Shown here: in pieces, positions 18,519 to 27,510 of the stretch
Layout: each line of letters starts with the position of its first letter
Numbering within the stretch: the stretch's first letter is position 1
Source: an uncultured Burkholderiales bacterium
Lineage (GTDB): Bacteria; Pseudomonadota; Gammaproteobacteria; Burkholderiales; Burkholderiaceae_C
Direction of reading: 5' to 3'
DNA: 40,228 nucleotides
Assembly (NCBI GenBank): GCA_903876885.1
Contig: CAIRBP010000028.1
Location: 1-40,228 of the forward strand
The notes under the pieces: generated by a model
What the model was told of the DNA's origin: nothing
Databases searched by the model: none
The model's input: the letters and a program-made list of their open reading frames with translations, nothing else
Made by a program: the position numbers and the translations under genes

Positions 18519-19325
18519 ATGCATACAAAATTTCCAGCCTTTAAAACTTTACTGCTTGAGAGTCACTACGACGGACTCGTGCTTTTGGTAACACTTAATC
18601 GTCCCGAAGTTGGTAATGCGTTTAACACGCTTATGGGACAAGAGCTAGAGTCGCTTTGGAACCTCTTAACTGTTGATGCTCATGGAGTTCGATGCTTAGT
18701 GCTGACAGCAGCTGGGGGGAGAATATTTTGCGCCGGCGCGGATTTAAAAGAGCGCAACGGTATGAGCAAAGAACAGTGGCAAAAGCAGCACGAGGTCTTT
18801 GAGCGTCAGTACTTCGCCATGATTGATTTGCCGATACCAGTAATCGGTGCAATCAACGGCCACGCTTACGCAGGGGGGTTGGAGATCGCACTTTGTTGTG
18901 ATTTTTTATACGCATCCAATAACATTAGATTTGCCTTAACAGAGGTCACCTTGGGCATTATGCCCGGCGCCGGTGGTACTCAAAATTTACCTAGAGCCGT
19001 AGGTGAAAGAAGAGCTAAAGAAATAATCATGACCGGTAAACCCTTCAGCTCTGAGCAGGCCTTCGAGTGGGGTCTAGTCAACCATATCTTTGAGCCGCAA
19101 GACGTCGTTGATCAAGCGCTCAACACTGCCCAGGTGATTGCCTCAAACGCTCCCTTGTCTGTTAAGCAAACAAAACGATCTATAAGATATGGATCTCAAA
19201 TGGAACTTAAAACAGCCTACCGTTTTGAGATCGAGGCATACAATCATTTGGTAGATACAGATGACAGGGTAGAGGGCATTAGGGCATTTAACGAAAAGAG
19301 AAAGCCTGTATTTAAGGGTACATAA
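18519..19325 (+). CDS. Enoyl-CoA hydratase/isomerase (crotonase family)
   Basis: Predicted cytoplasmic acyl-CoA hydratase. The oxyanion-hole region CAGADLKER is at about 71-79. Both catalytic glutamates of active hydratases are present: E122 in AGGLEIALCCDF and E142 in TEVTLGIMPGAGGTQ, so water addition to an enoyl-CoA is the likely reaction. Length (268) is standard. It begins 21 bp after lpdA with GAGG as a likely ribosome-binding site, so it can be transcribed with the pyruvate dehydrogenase genes. That is an unusual passenger and could link acyl-CoA breakdown to acetyl-CoA supply. The exact substrate (short-chain, methylglutaconyl or other) cannot be fixed. Confidence 0.86.
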   Translation: MHTKFPAFKTLLLESHYDGLVLLVTLNRPEVGNAFNTLMGQELESLWNLLTVDAHGVRCLVLTAAGGRIFCAGADLKERNGMSKEQWQKQHEVFERQYFAMIDLPIPVIGAINGHAYAGGLEIALCCDFLYASNNIRFALTEVTLGIMPGAGGTQNLPRAVGERRAKEIIMTGKPFSSEQAFEWGLVNHIFEPQDVVDQALNTAQVIASNAPLSVKQTKRSIRYGSQMELKTAYRFEIEAYNHLVDTDDRVEGIRAFNEKRKPVFKGT

Positions 19326-19355
19326 GGTCTTACCCCGGACCGTTGCTAGATGTAC

Positions 19356-19898
19356 CTATGCTGCAGGCTCCGGAAAAAGCTTGTTCCGCATGGTTTGAAT
19401 TTTCTCTCTTTCCATGCTTCGCTCGCAAACAAATTTAAGGATATCAGCGTTGATAGAGGCTGGTTTTACGGGCTCTAGCGTTTGAAGATCAATGTCTTTT
19501 TTGAAGGATGAGATTAACTTGCCTTGACCCATGGTATCGGCAAAATAAAGCTCACGCACAACTCCTGAATTTCTTCGCTCACAGTCAATTAAATACATTG
19601 AAACAGTAGACATGTACTTTTGTGGATCAGGGTTCCCTTTAATGGTTTCATCAGGACTGCTTTTGTGCTTAGAGGAGTTCGTTGAACGTTTGTTTTTTAA
19701 TACCCAAACTTTTGCGAAAAATCTATCCTCAGTGATTGAATCTTGATCAATATAGTAATCTGATTCTTTCGAAATACCCTTATAGATTTCAATCCAGTCA
19801 GCAGTGTATGCGTGTTGAGAAAAAAGAAGTACGTTTAGAAAAAAACATGCTTCTATAAATTTCGGACCTAGTTGATAAAAACGCTTTTGATATTTCAA
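19356..19898 (-). CDS. Small exported protein, possibly surface-adhesin E-like
   Basis: 180 residues. Residues about 12-33 form a signal peptide (IEACFFLNVLLFSQHAYTA) with cleavage likely before ADWIEI. The mature part starts with a W-x-x-I block followed by SDYYIDQDSITED and AKVWVLKNKR. This resembles the Adhesin_E-type pattern from memory (a tryptophan, then YYID...I, then a wvk strand). Two Cys residues in LIDCERR and KFVCER may form a disulfide. The start codon is TTG at 19896-19898 and no in-frame ATG fits. It lies 53 bp behind kup on the same strand and may be read through from it. Its function is unknown. Confidence 0.68.
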   Translation of the reverse strand: MKYQKRFYQLGPKFIEACFFLNVLLFSQHAYTADWIEIYKGISKESDYYIDQDSITEDRFFAKVWVLKNKRSTNSSKHKSSPDETIKGNPDPQKYMSTVSMYLIDCERRNSGVVRELYFADTMGQGKLISSFKKDIDLQTLEPVKPASINADILKFVCERSMEREKIQTMRNKLFPEPAA

Positions 19899-19951
19899 TT
19901 TTTGATCATTATTGAATAATTTTATTAATTCATTAACGTGTTTAAGTTCGA

Positions 19952-21898
19952 TTAGATATCTACTAGAGGGCCTAGTTTTATGACTTTGCTCGGATCAAAA
20001 TTGTAGAAGTCCTGTGTGTGTAAAGCATTTCTGGCTAAAGCAAGAAAGATTTGTTCACGACCAAACGATAGGTTAACCACTTCACCCTCAATTACAGAGT
20101 CATTAGACAGAAAATAGGTAAGGTCCTCACTCGTGCAATCAATGTTATGGTGCTTACTCAGTAATTTTATGATGTGATTGATATCAGCGCTTTCTTTGAA
20201 TCCAAAAATTGCACGAATTAAAAATATACCATTCCCAATATTCTTTACCGTAAGACGCTCCGTGTCAGTAACGCGTGGTAAATCCCAAGAGCTAATTTTA
20301 AGAAAGATAATTCGTTTGTGTAAATTTTTGTTATGTAGTACGTTTAGAGTAAAGCTATTTGGAACTCGGTCAATGTGCGTTGTAAGAAAAATTGCAGTTC
20401 CGTTGACTAAGGTAAGTTGTTTTTCCAGGGAGGGTAATTTACTTGTATACAGTTGAATGTCTGTGCCGTCATTGAGTAATTTTCTTCTAAGTAACTCCCG
20501 ACCCTGATACCAAGTAATCATGAGTAAAAAACTTACACACCCGATTGAAAGAGGGAGCCATCCGCCTTGGGAAATTTTATTTAAATTAGATATAAAAAAT
20601 CCCATATCGATAAATATGAAAATACCAATCACCAACGTCACAAGAAATAAATTCCATTTCCATAAAACCCTCATAACAACTGCGGTCAGTAAAGTTGTCA
20701 TCAGCATAGTAGTAGAAACTGCGAATCCATATGCGGATGCAAGACTCTCGGATTTGCGAAATAAAAGAACAATTCCCATTACTATCAGGCACAAAAGCGA
20801 ATTTATAAATGGAATATAGATTTGACCAATTTCCTTATCCGAGGTGAATATGATTCTCATACGCGGTAAAAAACCAAGTGTCATAGCCTGACTGGTCATG
20901 GAATAGGCCCCAGAGATGCAAGCCTGGGAAGCAATAACAGTAGCAACAGTTGATAAAACGACAAGACAGTAGAGCAAGAAATCAGGAGCCATCATGAAAA
21001 AGGGATTAGATATTGCGTCTGGCCGATTAATGAGCATGGCGCCTTGGCCAAAATAATTGAGTAACAGGCACGGCATTACTAAAAAAAACCAAGCTCTCTT
21101 AATCGGCTTTGAACCAAAATGCCCCATATCTGCATACAACGCTTCAGCGCCTGTTAGAACTAGGAATATAGACCCGGCTACGGCTAGAGTAATTGCTGGA
21201 TCTTGCGCCATGAACTTAATGGCAAATAGGGGATTGAGGGCGAGTAATATCTGGGGAAAGGATAGGACTTGGTTTAGTCCCATTAATCCTATAACAATAA
21301 ACCATACCAGCATTACGGGGCCAAATAAATAGCCAACTGTTGCGGTACCTTTCTTTTCAAAATAGAAAAGCGTAAATAGTATGATTAACGTCAAAGGCAA
21401 AATAAACTGCGTCAGCCCCTTAGATACCGTGTTTAATCCCTCCAAAGCAGATAAAACTGAAATAGCAGGGGTGATAACTGCATCGCCGTAAAAGAGGCAC
21501 GCACCAAAGACGCCAATGATAATGAAAAGGATAGACTGATTAGTCCCGGTTTTCATTGTGCGGATTGTGAGTGCTGTTAATGCCAAAATACCCCCTTCGC
21601 CCTGATTATTTGCTTGCATCACAAATAAAATATATTTGAGCGAGACTACAAACACCAGTGCCCAAAAAATCATGGAAATAATTCCAAATATAGAATCATT
21701 TGTTAAAGCAATTCCGAAAATTGGATTAAAGCAAGCTTTTAAAGCATAAAGTGGGCTTGTGCCAATATCGCCAAAAACTACTCCAATCGCAGCTAATGTA
21801 AGCGCTCTTGAATCAGATACTTTAAGAGGCAGCGTAGCTTTGAGATCTACCTTTGAGAGGTGCTTTGACTCTGAGTATTCTGGGTTATTGAGGAACAT
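19952..21898 (-). CDS. kup: Low-affinity potassium transporter Kup
   Basis: K+ uptake protein of the KUP/HAK/KT family, probably an H+ symporter in the inner membrane. The family signature GVVFGDIGTSPLYALKACF is at residues 39-57. About 12 hydrophobic segments follow up to around residue 450, including GSIFLVLTGAEALYADMGHFG, then a cytoplasmic C-terminal domain of about 180 residues. Length 648 is close to the usual 620-640. It is divergent from the phosphodiesterase-like gene across a 302-bp gap. The N-terminal 30 residues are hydrophilic, as expected. Confidence 0.95.
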   Translation of the reverse strand: MFLNNPEYSESKHLSKVDLKATLPLKVSDSRALTLAAIGVVFGDIGTSPLYALKACFNPIFGIALTNDSIFGIISMIFWALVFVVSLKYILFVMQANNQGEGGILALTALTIRTMKTGTNQSILFIIIGVFGACLFYGDAVITPAISVLSALEGLNTVSKGLTQFILPLTLIILFTLFYFEKKGTATVGYLFGPVMLVWFIVIGLMGLNQVLSFPQILLALNPLFAIKFMAQDPAITLAVAGSIFLVLTGAEALYADMGHFGSKPIKRAWFFLVMPCLLLNYFGQGAMLINRPDAISNPFFMMAPDFLLYCLVVLSTVATVIASQACISGAYSMTSQAMTLGFLPRMRIIFTSDKEIGQIYIPFINSLLCLIVMGIVLLFRKSESLASAYGFAVSTTMLMTTLLTAVVMRVLWKWNLFLVTLVIGIFIFIDMGFFISNLNKISQGGWLPLSIGCVSFLLMITWYQGRELLRRKLLNDGTDIQLYTSKLPSLEKQLTLVNGTAIFLTTHIDRVPNSFTLNVLHNKNLHKRIIFLKISSWDLPRVTDTERLTVKNIGNGIFLIRAIFGFKESADINHIIKLLSKHHNIDCTSEDLTYFLSNDSVIEGEVVNLSFGREQIFLALARNALHTQDFYNFDPSKVIKLGPLVDI

Positions 21899-22200
21899 AC
21901 GCTAATTATTGCTTCTTACCCGTCAGATGAAATATTAAATTAGTTGAAAAAGGTATATTTATTTAAACAAGAGGCTAGGTTCGAGCTAGAGTTTAATAGA
22001 ATTGAGTTAAGGTGAGATTTATTTCAAATGTAATGGTCGGTGGCGTTTTGATTGATCTAGAGAAATATTTCGCAAGTGAAACAATAATTGCGGAATTTTA
22101 AAATATCTCAATTAAGTCCTGTTTGATATTGCATTTTTAATACGCTCTTTGGATTAACAATTGAATAGCTTATTCGTGTAATTTATATAATTTAGATATT
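21899..22200. promoter_or_regulatory. 302-bp divergent intergenic region between kup and the phosphodiesterase-like gene
   Basis: AT-rich, with no gene seen. It must carry the kup promoter on the minus strand. For the plus strand, a TTGAAT box (22161-22166) and TATATA box (22184-22189) spaced by 17 bp form a reasonable sigma-70 candidate. That would start transcription only a few bases before the ATG at 22201. Confidence 0.4.
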
Positions 22201-24396
22201 ATGCCTAATATGAATAAATTAATTACTCTCAATGCGTTCGCTACAGTCTTAGAAAATACACTTTCATTAAGAGGTCTCACCTCTGTTTTGATTGTATTGT
22301 GCTTCCCGTTTGCAATTTGTCAGGTTAATCCAGTCCCTGCTACTTCAAATCGCTCTGAGTCCAAGCCTAATTTTGTTTCCAAAGAAAATGTCTCGGATAA
22401 ATCAGTTCTGAAGCAAAGAGTAATTATTATGGTTTGGGACGGATTAAGACCCGACTCAATCACAAAGGAGGACACGCCAAATTTGATGGCTCTTCGACAA
22501 TCGGGTGTAAGCTTTGCAGATAACCACTCTACTTATCCGACATTCACGATGATGAATGCCGCTTCATTAGCAAGTGGATCGTTTCCGCGTAAATCTGGAT
22601 TTTACGGAAATACATTTTGGACACCACCGCCAGCGCCTGTTGGCGTGAATGCTTCTGGGCAATATCAGAGCTATGTTGACCCTGTCTTCACTGAAGATTA
22701 CGCCGTCCTTAAAACTTTAAATACGCACTATGACGATGATTTGATCATGGTTCAGTCCCTCTTTAAAGTTGCTCATAAAGCGGGTCTCGTAACTGCAACC
22801 GTTGGAAAATCGGGACCTGCATTCTTGCAAGATATCGACGGAGGAGGATATTTTATTGATGAAAACGCAGTCCTTCCCCTGTCATTTGCCAAGGAACTGC
22901 AAAACGCTAATTTCGCATTGCCTGTTAACTCACCAAAAGCTTTTAAGGGTAAGGAGTTAGTCCTAAGCCCTAAAAATTCAAGTCCAACCAAGCGTGATGC
23001 ATACATTACCTTTCCATTGACGGAGTACGGAGAGACCGTTTACACAAGAGACGCATCAGATGAAACGCAGGGCGCGCCAGAAGACAGTGCGAACAAATAT
23101 TTGATGAGTGTTTTTACAAATTACATACTACCTGTTAAAAAGCCCGATCTATCATTGGTATGGTTTCGCACACCAGATAATGTCGAACACGGCTACGGTG
23201 TTGGATCTGCCAATTACCATAAAGCGTTGCGCTCACAAGATGCACGACTTGGAGAGTTGCGCGAGGCAATTAACGCTATGCATCTACAGTCCTCCACAAA
23301 TATCATTGTGGTCTCAGATCATGGGCACAGCACGGTCTCGGGTTCAACTAGTTTGTTTCCGCTTCGCTCCATAGATCCCGCAACACACATTGAAGGCGGT
23401 ATCTCTGACGCCAAAATTGGGAAGCTTGACTTTGTAAATGGCTATTCATTCTCAGGTGATGTTAGATCCGCAGACCTTTTAACTTACGCAGGGTTTAAGG
23501 CTTATGACGGAGCTGGATGTTTGACCTCAGCTATGGCAGGTATCAAAAGTGATTTAACAACGGTGTATACCGCAAAGCTTGACGAAACTGGAGAGCTGTG
23601 CGGTAAGCCAAATACAAAATATATGGCAATCAGTTCTACGCTACCAACTCCTATTGCCTCTTTTAAAGTTCCTGAAGTACTCCCCGAACATGCAATCATC
23701 GTAGCTGCAAACGGGGGATCAGATTATTTTTATGTGCCAGATCATGACACGAATACAGTAATGGAGATGGTTAGATTTATACAAAGTAGGGAGGAGTTTG
23801 GAGCCATCTTTGTTGATAGTAGATACGGAGATTTGCCAGGCACATTTCCACTTGAATTGATTAATTTTGAAAATACGAATAGAAAGGATCATGGACAACC
23901 TGATGTTGTCGCAAGCTTTGATTGGGATTCCATTCAAAGAGTCAGGGGTATGCTTGGGACAGAGTATGAGAGTTTTGCGGGTCAAAGGGGCATGCACGGC
24001 AGCTTTAGTCCAATGGATGTCCATAACACTTTAATTGGATTTGGACCTGCCTTCATCCCGGGTAAAGTGGTTGGTAATCCAAGCGGTAACGTTGATGTTG
24101 CACCAACTGTAGCTTATATGCTTGGACAAACCCTTCCCCAAGCTGAGGGAAGGATCCTGAATGAAGCGCTCATAAAACCCGCGTCAAATGACCCCATAAA
24201 AGTTAAGTTGGCGATCCTAACGCCGTCAAAAATTGCCAGTGATCTTAAATTTAAATCTCCAACAGATCCGTCCGGTAATACTCCCTATCTTAAGCATTCA
24301 AGGGGCATCTATTCTATGAATCTAGTGTTAAAAGAACTGACAATTGGTGCTAAAACATATCGATACCTGGATTACGCTAAGGCCTTAAGGTACTGA
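22201..24396 (+). CDS. Exported alkaline-phosphatase-superfamily phosphodiesterase (ENPP-like)
   Basis: Predicted type I phosphodiesterase/nucleotide pyrophosphatase. Residues about 24-41 are hydrophobic (signal peptide or anchor), placing the enzyme in the periplasm. The metal/nucleophile sites of the superfamily can be followed: D80 in WDGLRPD, probable nucleophile T116 with N119 in YPTFTMMN, D373-H374 and H376 in SDHGHS, and H599 in GMHGSFSP. The usual FPNH segment after the nucleophile is MMNA here. Its 731 residues exceed simple ENPP domains (about 400-450), so inserts are large. No Shine-Dalgarno precedes the ATG at 22201; the ATG at 22210 is an alternative. The substrate could be nucleotides, phospholipid head groups or another phosphodiester. 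Confidence 0.82.
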   Translation: MPNMNKLITLNAFATVLENTLSLRGLTSVLIVLCFPFAICQVNPVPATSNRSESKPNFVSKENVSDKSVLKQRVIIMVWDGLRPDSITKEDTPNLMALRQSGVSFADNHSTYPTFTMMNAASLASGSFPRKSGFYGNTFWTPPPAPVGVNASGQYQSYVDPVFTEDYAVLKTLNTHYDDDLIMVQSLFKVAHKAGLVTATVGKSGPAFLQDIDGGGYFIDENAVLPLSFAKELQNANFALPVNSPKAFKGKELVLSPKNSSPTKRDAYITFPLTEYGETVYTRDASDETQGAPEDSANKYLMSVFTNYILPVKKPDLSLVWFRTPDNVEHGYGVGSANYHKALRSQDARLGELREAINAMHLQSSTNIIVVSDHGHSTVSGSTSLFPLRSIDPATHIEGGISDAKIGKLDFVNGYSFSGDVRSADLLTYAGFKAYDGAGCLTSAMAGIKSDLTTVYTAKLDETGELCGKPNTKYMAISSTLPTPIASFKVPEVLPEHAIIVAANGGSDYFYVPDHDTNTVMEMVRFIQSREEFGAIFVDSRYGDLPGTFPLELINFENTNRKDHGQPDVVASFDWDSIQRVRGMLGTEYESFAGQRGMHGSFSPMDVHNTLIGFGPAFIPGKVVGNPSGNVDVAPTVAYMLGQTLPQAEGRILNEALIKPASNDPIKVKLAILTPSKIASDLKFKSPTDPSGNTPYLKHSRGIYSMNLVLKELTIGAKTYRYLDYAKALRY

Positions 24397-24512
24397 TAAT
24401 TTTAAGGGCACAGAGTTATAGGCCTATTTCATTTAATACTAAGTCGACTTTTGCCAAACAAAATGACTAAGTTGATTAAATGACTATTTAAGTTAGCGTT
24501 AGAATTAAAACC

Positions 24513-24860
24513 ATGTCTAAATCACATGAGTCTTTTTTATTCGGACTTTTATTAGGGGCCTGTATAACCTTGGTTATAGGTTTCGGCTTTTATGATTGGA
24601 AGACCATGGCTAAGGGTAATGCGCAATCAGAGAAGGAATCAGACCGCGCCGTTATCAACGCCTTGTCTGCTGTGTGTGTTGAACGATTTAAGAGCGACGT
24701 TAATTATCAAAGCAACTTAAAGAAACTGCTTAAAGTTGACCAATTTACTGTGGGTGACTTTATGGAGATTGGAGGGTGGAGTAAATTTAGTACTTCCGCA
24801 GGCTATGAACTAGAGATTTCGAACTTGTGCGCCAAAATAATCATCTCAGAGTCCCCTTAA
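24513..24860 (+). CDS. Small membrane-anchored hypothetical protein
   Basis: 115 residues. One hydrophobic segment at about 8-26 (FLFGLLLGACITLVIGFGF) anchors it; the rest is soluble and probably periplasmic. The soluble part has CVERF followed by L-K-K-L-L and GDFMEIGGWSKF, then a second Cys near the end (SNLCAKII). I recall this pattern from small uncharacterised proteins of alpha- and betaproteobacteria, but have no function for it. The two cysteines could form a disulfide. It lies 116 bp after the phosphodiesterase-like gene on the same strand, so it may be co-transcribed. Confidence 0.7.
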   Translation: MSKSHESFLFGLLLGACITLVIGFGFYDWKTMAKGNAQSEKESDRAVINALSAVCVERFKSDVNYQSNLKKLLKVDQFTVGDFMEIGGWSKFSTSAGYELEISNLCAKIIISESP

Positions 24861-25023
24861 TAACGTTCAATTCCATCCCTTGTATCCTCAATAAAGTTCA
24901 TTTATAGCTCCGTTGGGCTGATTCTGATAGGCTACTCTCACCCTCATAAAGAGTGACTTGCTTGGGTTTAGTTCTCTTTTATCTCATTACAGGTTAAGAT
25001 GTCCGCAAATTGGATAACAAATA

Positions 25024-25872
25024 ATGAACATTAACTCTTTAAATAACCGTATTGCTTTAATTACTGGTGGAAACTCAGGAATCGGAAGAACGACTGCCCT
25101 TGAGCTCGCTAGAAACGGGGCGTATGTATTTATAGCATGCAGAGATGCTGAGAAAGCTCAGTCAGTTATAGATGAATTTAGCACCTTTCCTATGATTGGG
25201 AAGATAGAGTATCTATCTCTTGATTTAAGCGATTTCAATTCCGTCAAAGACTGTACAAAAACTTTTTTAGCGAAAGGGTTGCCGCTTCACCTCCTTATTA
25301 ATAATGCTGGTATTGCGGGCTTAAAAGGCCTTACAGCGCAAGGCTTTGAGATGGCCATGGGCGTGAATCATCTTGGACATTTTTTACTCACACAAGAGCT
25401 TTTGCCAGCTCTTTTGGGAAGTGCTCCCTCAAGAATTGTCAACGTTGCAAGTCGCGCTCACTTTTACGCAAAGGGGATTGATTTTGACTCTTTGAGATCT
25501 AGTACAGCCACTAGGCTAGGTGTTAAAGAGTATTGCGAGTCAAAGTTGGCAAATATTTTATTTACAAGAGAACTAGCGAAGCGTTTAAAAGGCACTGGCG
25601 TCAGTACCTACGCAGTTCATCCCGGTGTTGTAGCGTCTAGCTTGTGGAGAGAGGTGCCTGAGCCGGTGCGTTCTTTAATGAAGTTATTCATGGTCTCCAA
25701 TAAAACTGGCGCTAAAACGACCCTACACTGTGCAACTTCTTCAAGGACTGCATTTGAAAGCGGCGACTATTACTCCGACTGTAAGTCAAAGAAGCCAAGC
25801 AAAATCGCGCTTGATATAAACCTTGCAAATGAGCTTTGGACCAGAAGCTCGGATTGGGTTAATAATTATTAG
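25024..25872 (+). CDS. Short-chain dehydrogenase/reductase (retinol-dehydrogenase-like)
   Basis: NAD(P)-dependent oxidoreductase of the classical SDR family. The cofactor motif TGGNSGIG is at residues 14-21, the NNAG strand motif follows in LLINNAGIAGL, the active-site Ser is in VNVASRAHF, and Y170/K174 are in YCESK. The arginine after the first strand (ACRD) suggests NADP preference. The sequence resembles retinol dehydrogenase/WWOX-like SDRs, as does the length of 282. The substrate is unknown; bacterial members are often broad carbonyl reductases. No neighbour gives a pathway hint. Confidence 0.87.
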   Translation: MNINSLNNRIALITGGNSGIGRTTALELARNGAYVFIACRDAEKAQSVIDEFSTFPMIGKIEYLSLDLSDFNSVKDCTKTFLAKGLPLHLLINNAGIAGLKGLTAQGFEMAMGVNHLGHFLLTQELLPALLGSAPSRIVNVASRAHFYAKGIDFDSLRSSTATRLGVKEYCESKLANILFTRELAKRLKGTGVSTYAVHPGVVASSLWREVPEPVRSLMKLFMVSNKTGAKTTLHCATSSRTAFESGDYYSDCKSKKPSKIALDINLANELWTRSSDWVNNY

Positions 25873-25888
25873 GACGAAATCCTATTGC

Positions 25889-25926
25889 CCAATAAAAATG
25901 GACTAATCTAATAAAAGATTAGCCCA
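25889..25926 (-). terminator. Intrinsic terminator after the potassium channel gene
   Basis: Read on the minus strand, an 11-bp stem with one mismatch (plus-strand 25916-25926 with 25899-25909; core CTAATCT/AGATTAG) and a six-base loop is followed by TTTTTATT. It lies 57 bp beyond the channel stop codon. A smaller hairpin (25870-25884, TAGGA/TCCTA) overlaps the end of the SDR gene. Confidence 0.72.
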
Positions 25927-25982
25927 TGCAAGGAGTCTAAAAGTATGTAAATCTACATTTGTAAATAGACTATCTAGTTCAA

Positions 25983-27014
25983 TCAGAGTCGATCAAGATG
26001 ATCTTTTAGTTGTTCCTCGGTCAAACTCAGGAGCATCGCACCTTTTTCAGGCTTAAGTAACTTTAGTGCGAGCAGCATTGAAATAGCGTGTTCTTTTGAT
26101 GTTTTAGAGTCATGCGATTCTTGCATGCTCTCACCAAACAAAAACACCATGAGGGTTTTTCCAATAATGTTCATCAAGATACCAAAAAGTACCAATCCCA
26201 ATAACATGGTGACTGAAGCTATTAGTCTTCCGCCAAAGGTAACAGGGAACATATCTCCGTAGCCAGTCGTTGTAAGCGTAACCATACACCACCACATTGT
26301 TGCAGGGATGGAGGTAAAGAAGTGCTTATCTGCAGGGATGGGATTTCCACCAATCGGGTCTATAGGCGCGAATACTGCCGCCTCTGGGGGAGATCCAGCA
26401 GGTAGGGGGTGAATTTTCAACTCCTCATCTAGCGCTGCTTGACCAACGGCCATGTTCTCTGGAGAGTACATATCACCCTCAACGAAAAACATCAGACTAC
26501 TAGAGATCATAACCACGGAGAACAAAGCGATGAAGTAAATTCTCAGGTTAGTAATAAGCGGGTTGGAGGATTTAACTTTGTTTGATATCTCTTGCAAAGC
26601 AGCCTTAGCCATCTTCAATACTCGAAGAACCCTAACAACTCTGAGAATTCTTAATACCTTAGCACCCTGCAGGGCGCCTAGGTCTAACATTACCAAGAAT
26701 GTAGGTAAGATGGAGATAAGGTCAACCAAGCCCCAAAAACTAAAAATATATTTGATTCTGCTTTTTGCGAAATATACGTTTCCGGCGTAATCTGCACAGA
26801 AAAAAGCAACTGCAACGAGCTCAATTGTCCAAAACAATGATTTATAGGTCGTAGCAAATGGCTCTAGTGTCTCCATTGCAAGTGATATACATGAGACATA
26901 AATCCAAAAGTTAACAATTGCAATCCAGAGCTTGAATGGTTTGCTTGTTGGATTTGTGAATACATCTTTAAGCACGGAGTGATTATGATGATGGTGGTGG
27001 GCTGTCTGGTTCAT
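25983..27014 (-). CDS. Voltage-gated-type potassium channel
   Basis: Six-transmembrane ion channel of 343 residues. S4 carries basic residues every third position (KVLRILRVVRVLRVLKMAK, from about residue 116), as in voltage sensors. The selectivity filter TTTGYGD ends with G251-Y252-G253-D254, diagnostic of K+ selectivity. The stretch between S5 and the pore is long (about 50 residues, rich in Pro and Ala), more than in KvAP-like channels. The N-terminus has a histidine run (HHHHHNH, residues 6-12) before the first helix. The C-terminal tail is short with no RCK/TrkA domain. It is monocistronic, with a terminator behind it. Confidence 0.92.
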   Translation of the reverse strand: MNQTAHHHHHNHSVLKDVFTNPTSKPFKLWIAIVNFWIYVSCISLAMETLEPFATTYKSLFWTIELVAVAFFCADYAGNVYFAKSRIKYIFSFWGLVDLISILPTFLVMLDLGALQGAKVLRILRVVRVLRVLKMAKAALQEISNKVKSSNPLITNLRIYFIALFSVVMISSSLMFFVEGDMYSPENMAVGQAALDEELKIHPLPAGSPPEAAVFAPIDPIGGNPIPADKHFFTSIPATMWWCMVTLTTTGYGDMFPVTFGGRLIASVTMLLGLVLFGILMNIIGKTLMVFLFGESMQESHDSKTSKEHAISMLLALKLLKPEKGAMLLSLTEEQLKDHLDRL

Positions 27015-27486
27015 CTCATCTACCTTTGACTTGCAAAATAATTTCGTATGATATTTTAAATATCTTCACATTAGCAGGTCAGTTTGAATTATTTTTCTGA
27101 AATATTAATGAAAATAGTAACTTTTTTATCAAAATTGAGTAAGAAATCGCCTTTACTGGTTCTTGTTAATTAAAAGTTACTTTTGTTATTACTTTATAAA
27201 AAAACCAGTAAAAGCATCATTGCGCGTGCATTTTTGGAGCTGGAAACGCTCCAACACAAATATTAGCCTGGTCGGGTACTAGTAGAGTTCGGCTAGCGGA
27301 GTTAGGCGGCAAGTGACGCAATAGGGGTGTTTGCTAGAAATTTGCATTCTTTTAAATTAAGAATTTGCTATTAGCAACAAATAAAAGTGCACAATTGGAT
27401 TGTTAATTGTTACAACTTTGTTACATTAGAATGCTGGTCGCGCGTTAGGTCATGAACACTTTTTTTGCCTATCCCTCTCCTATTTA
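27015..27486. other. 472-bp non-coding region rich in inverted repeats, upstream of dctA
   Basis: No open frame is credible. It holds an inverted repeat TTTACTGGTT (27152-27161) / AACCAGTAAA (27203-27212), and a perfect 7-bp hairpin TTGGAGC-7-GCTCCAA (27234-27254). It also has TAGCC/GGCTA (27264-27268 with 27291-27295), TTGCTA-T-TAGCAA (27365-27377) and ACAATT/AATTGT (27391-27396 with 27405-27410). Base composition rises towards G+C between about 27225 and 27330, inside an otherwise very AT-rich stretch, as expected for a structured RNA or leader. Confidence 0.5.
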
Positions 27487-27510
27487 ATGTCATTTTTAAT
27501 CGGACTTATC

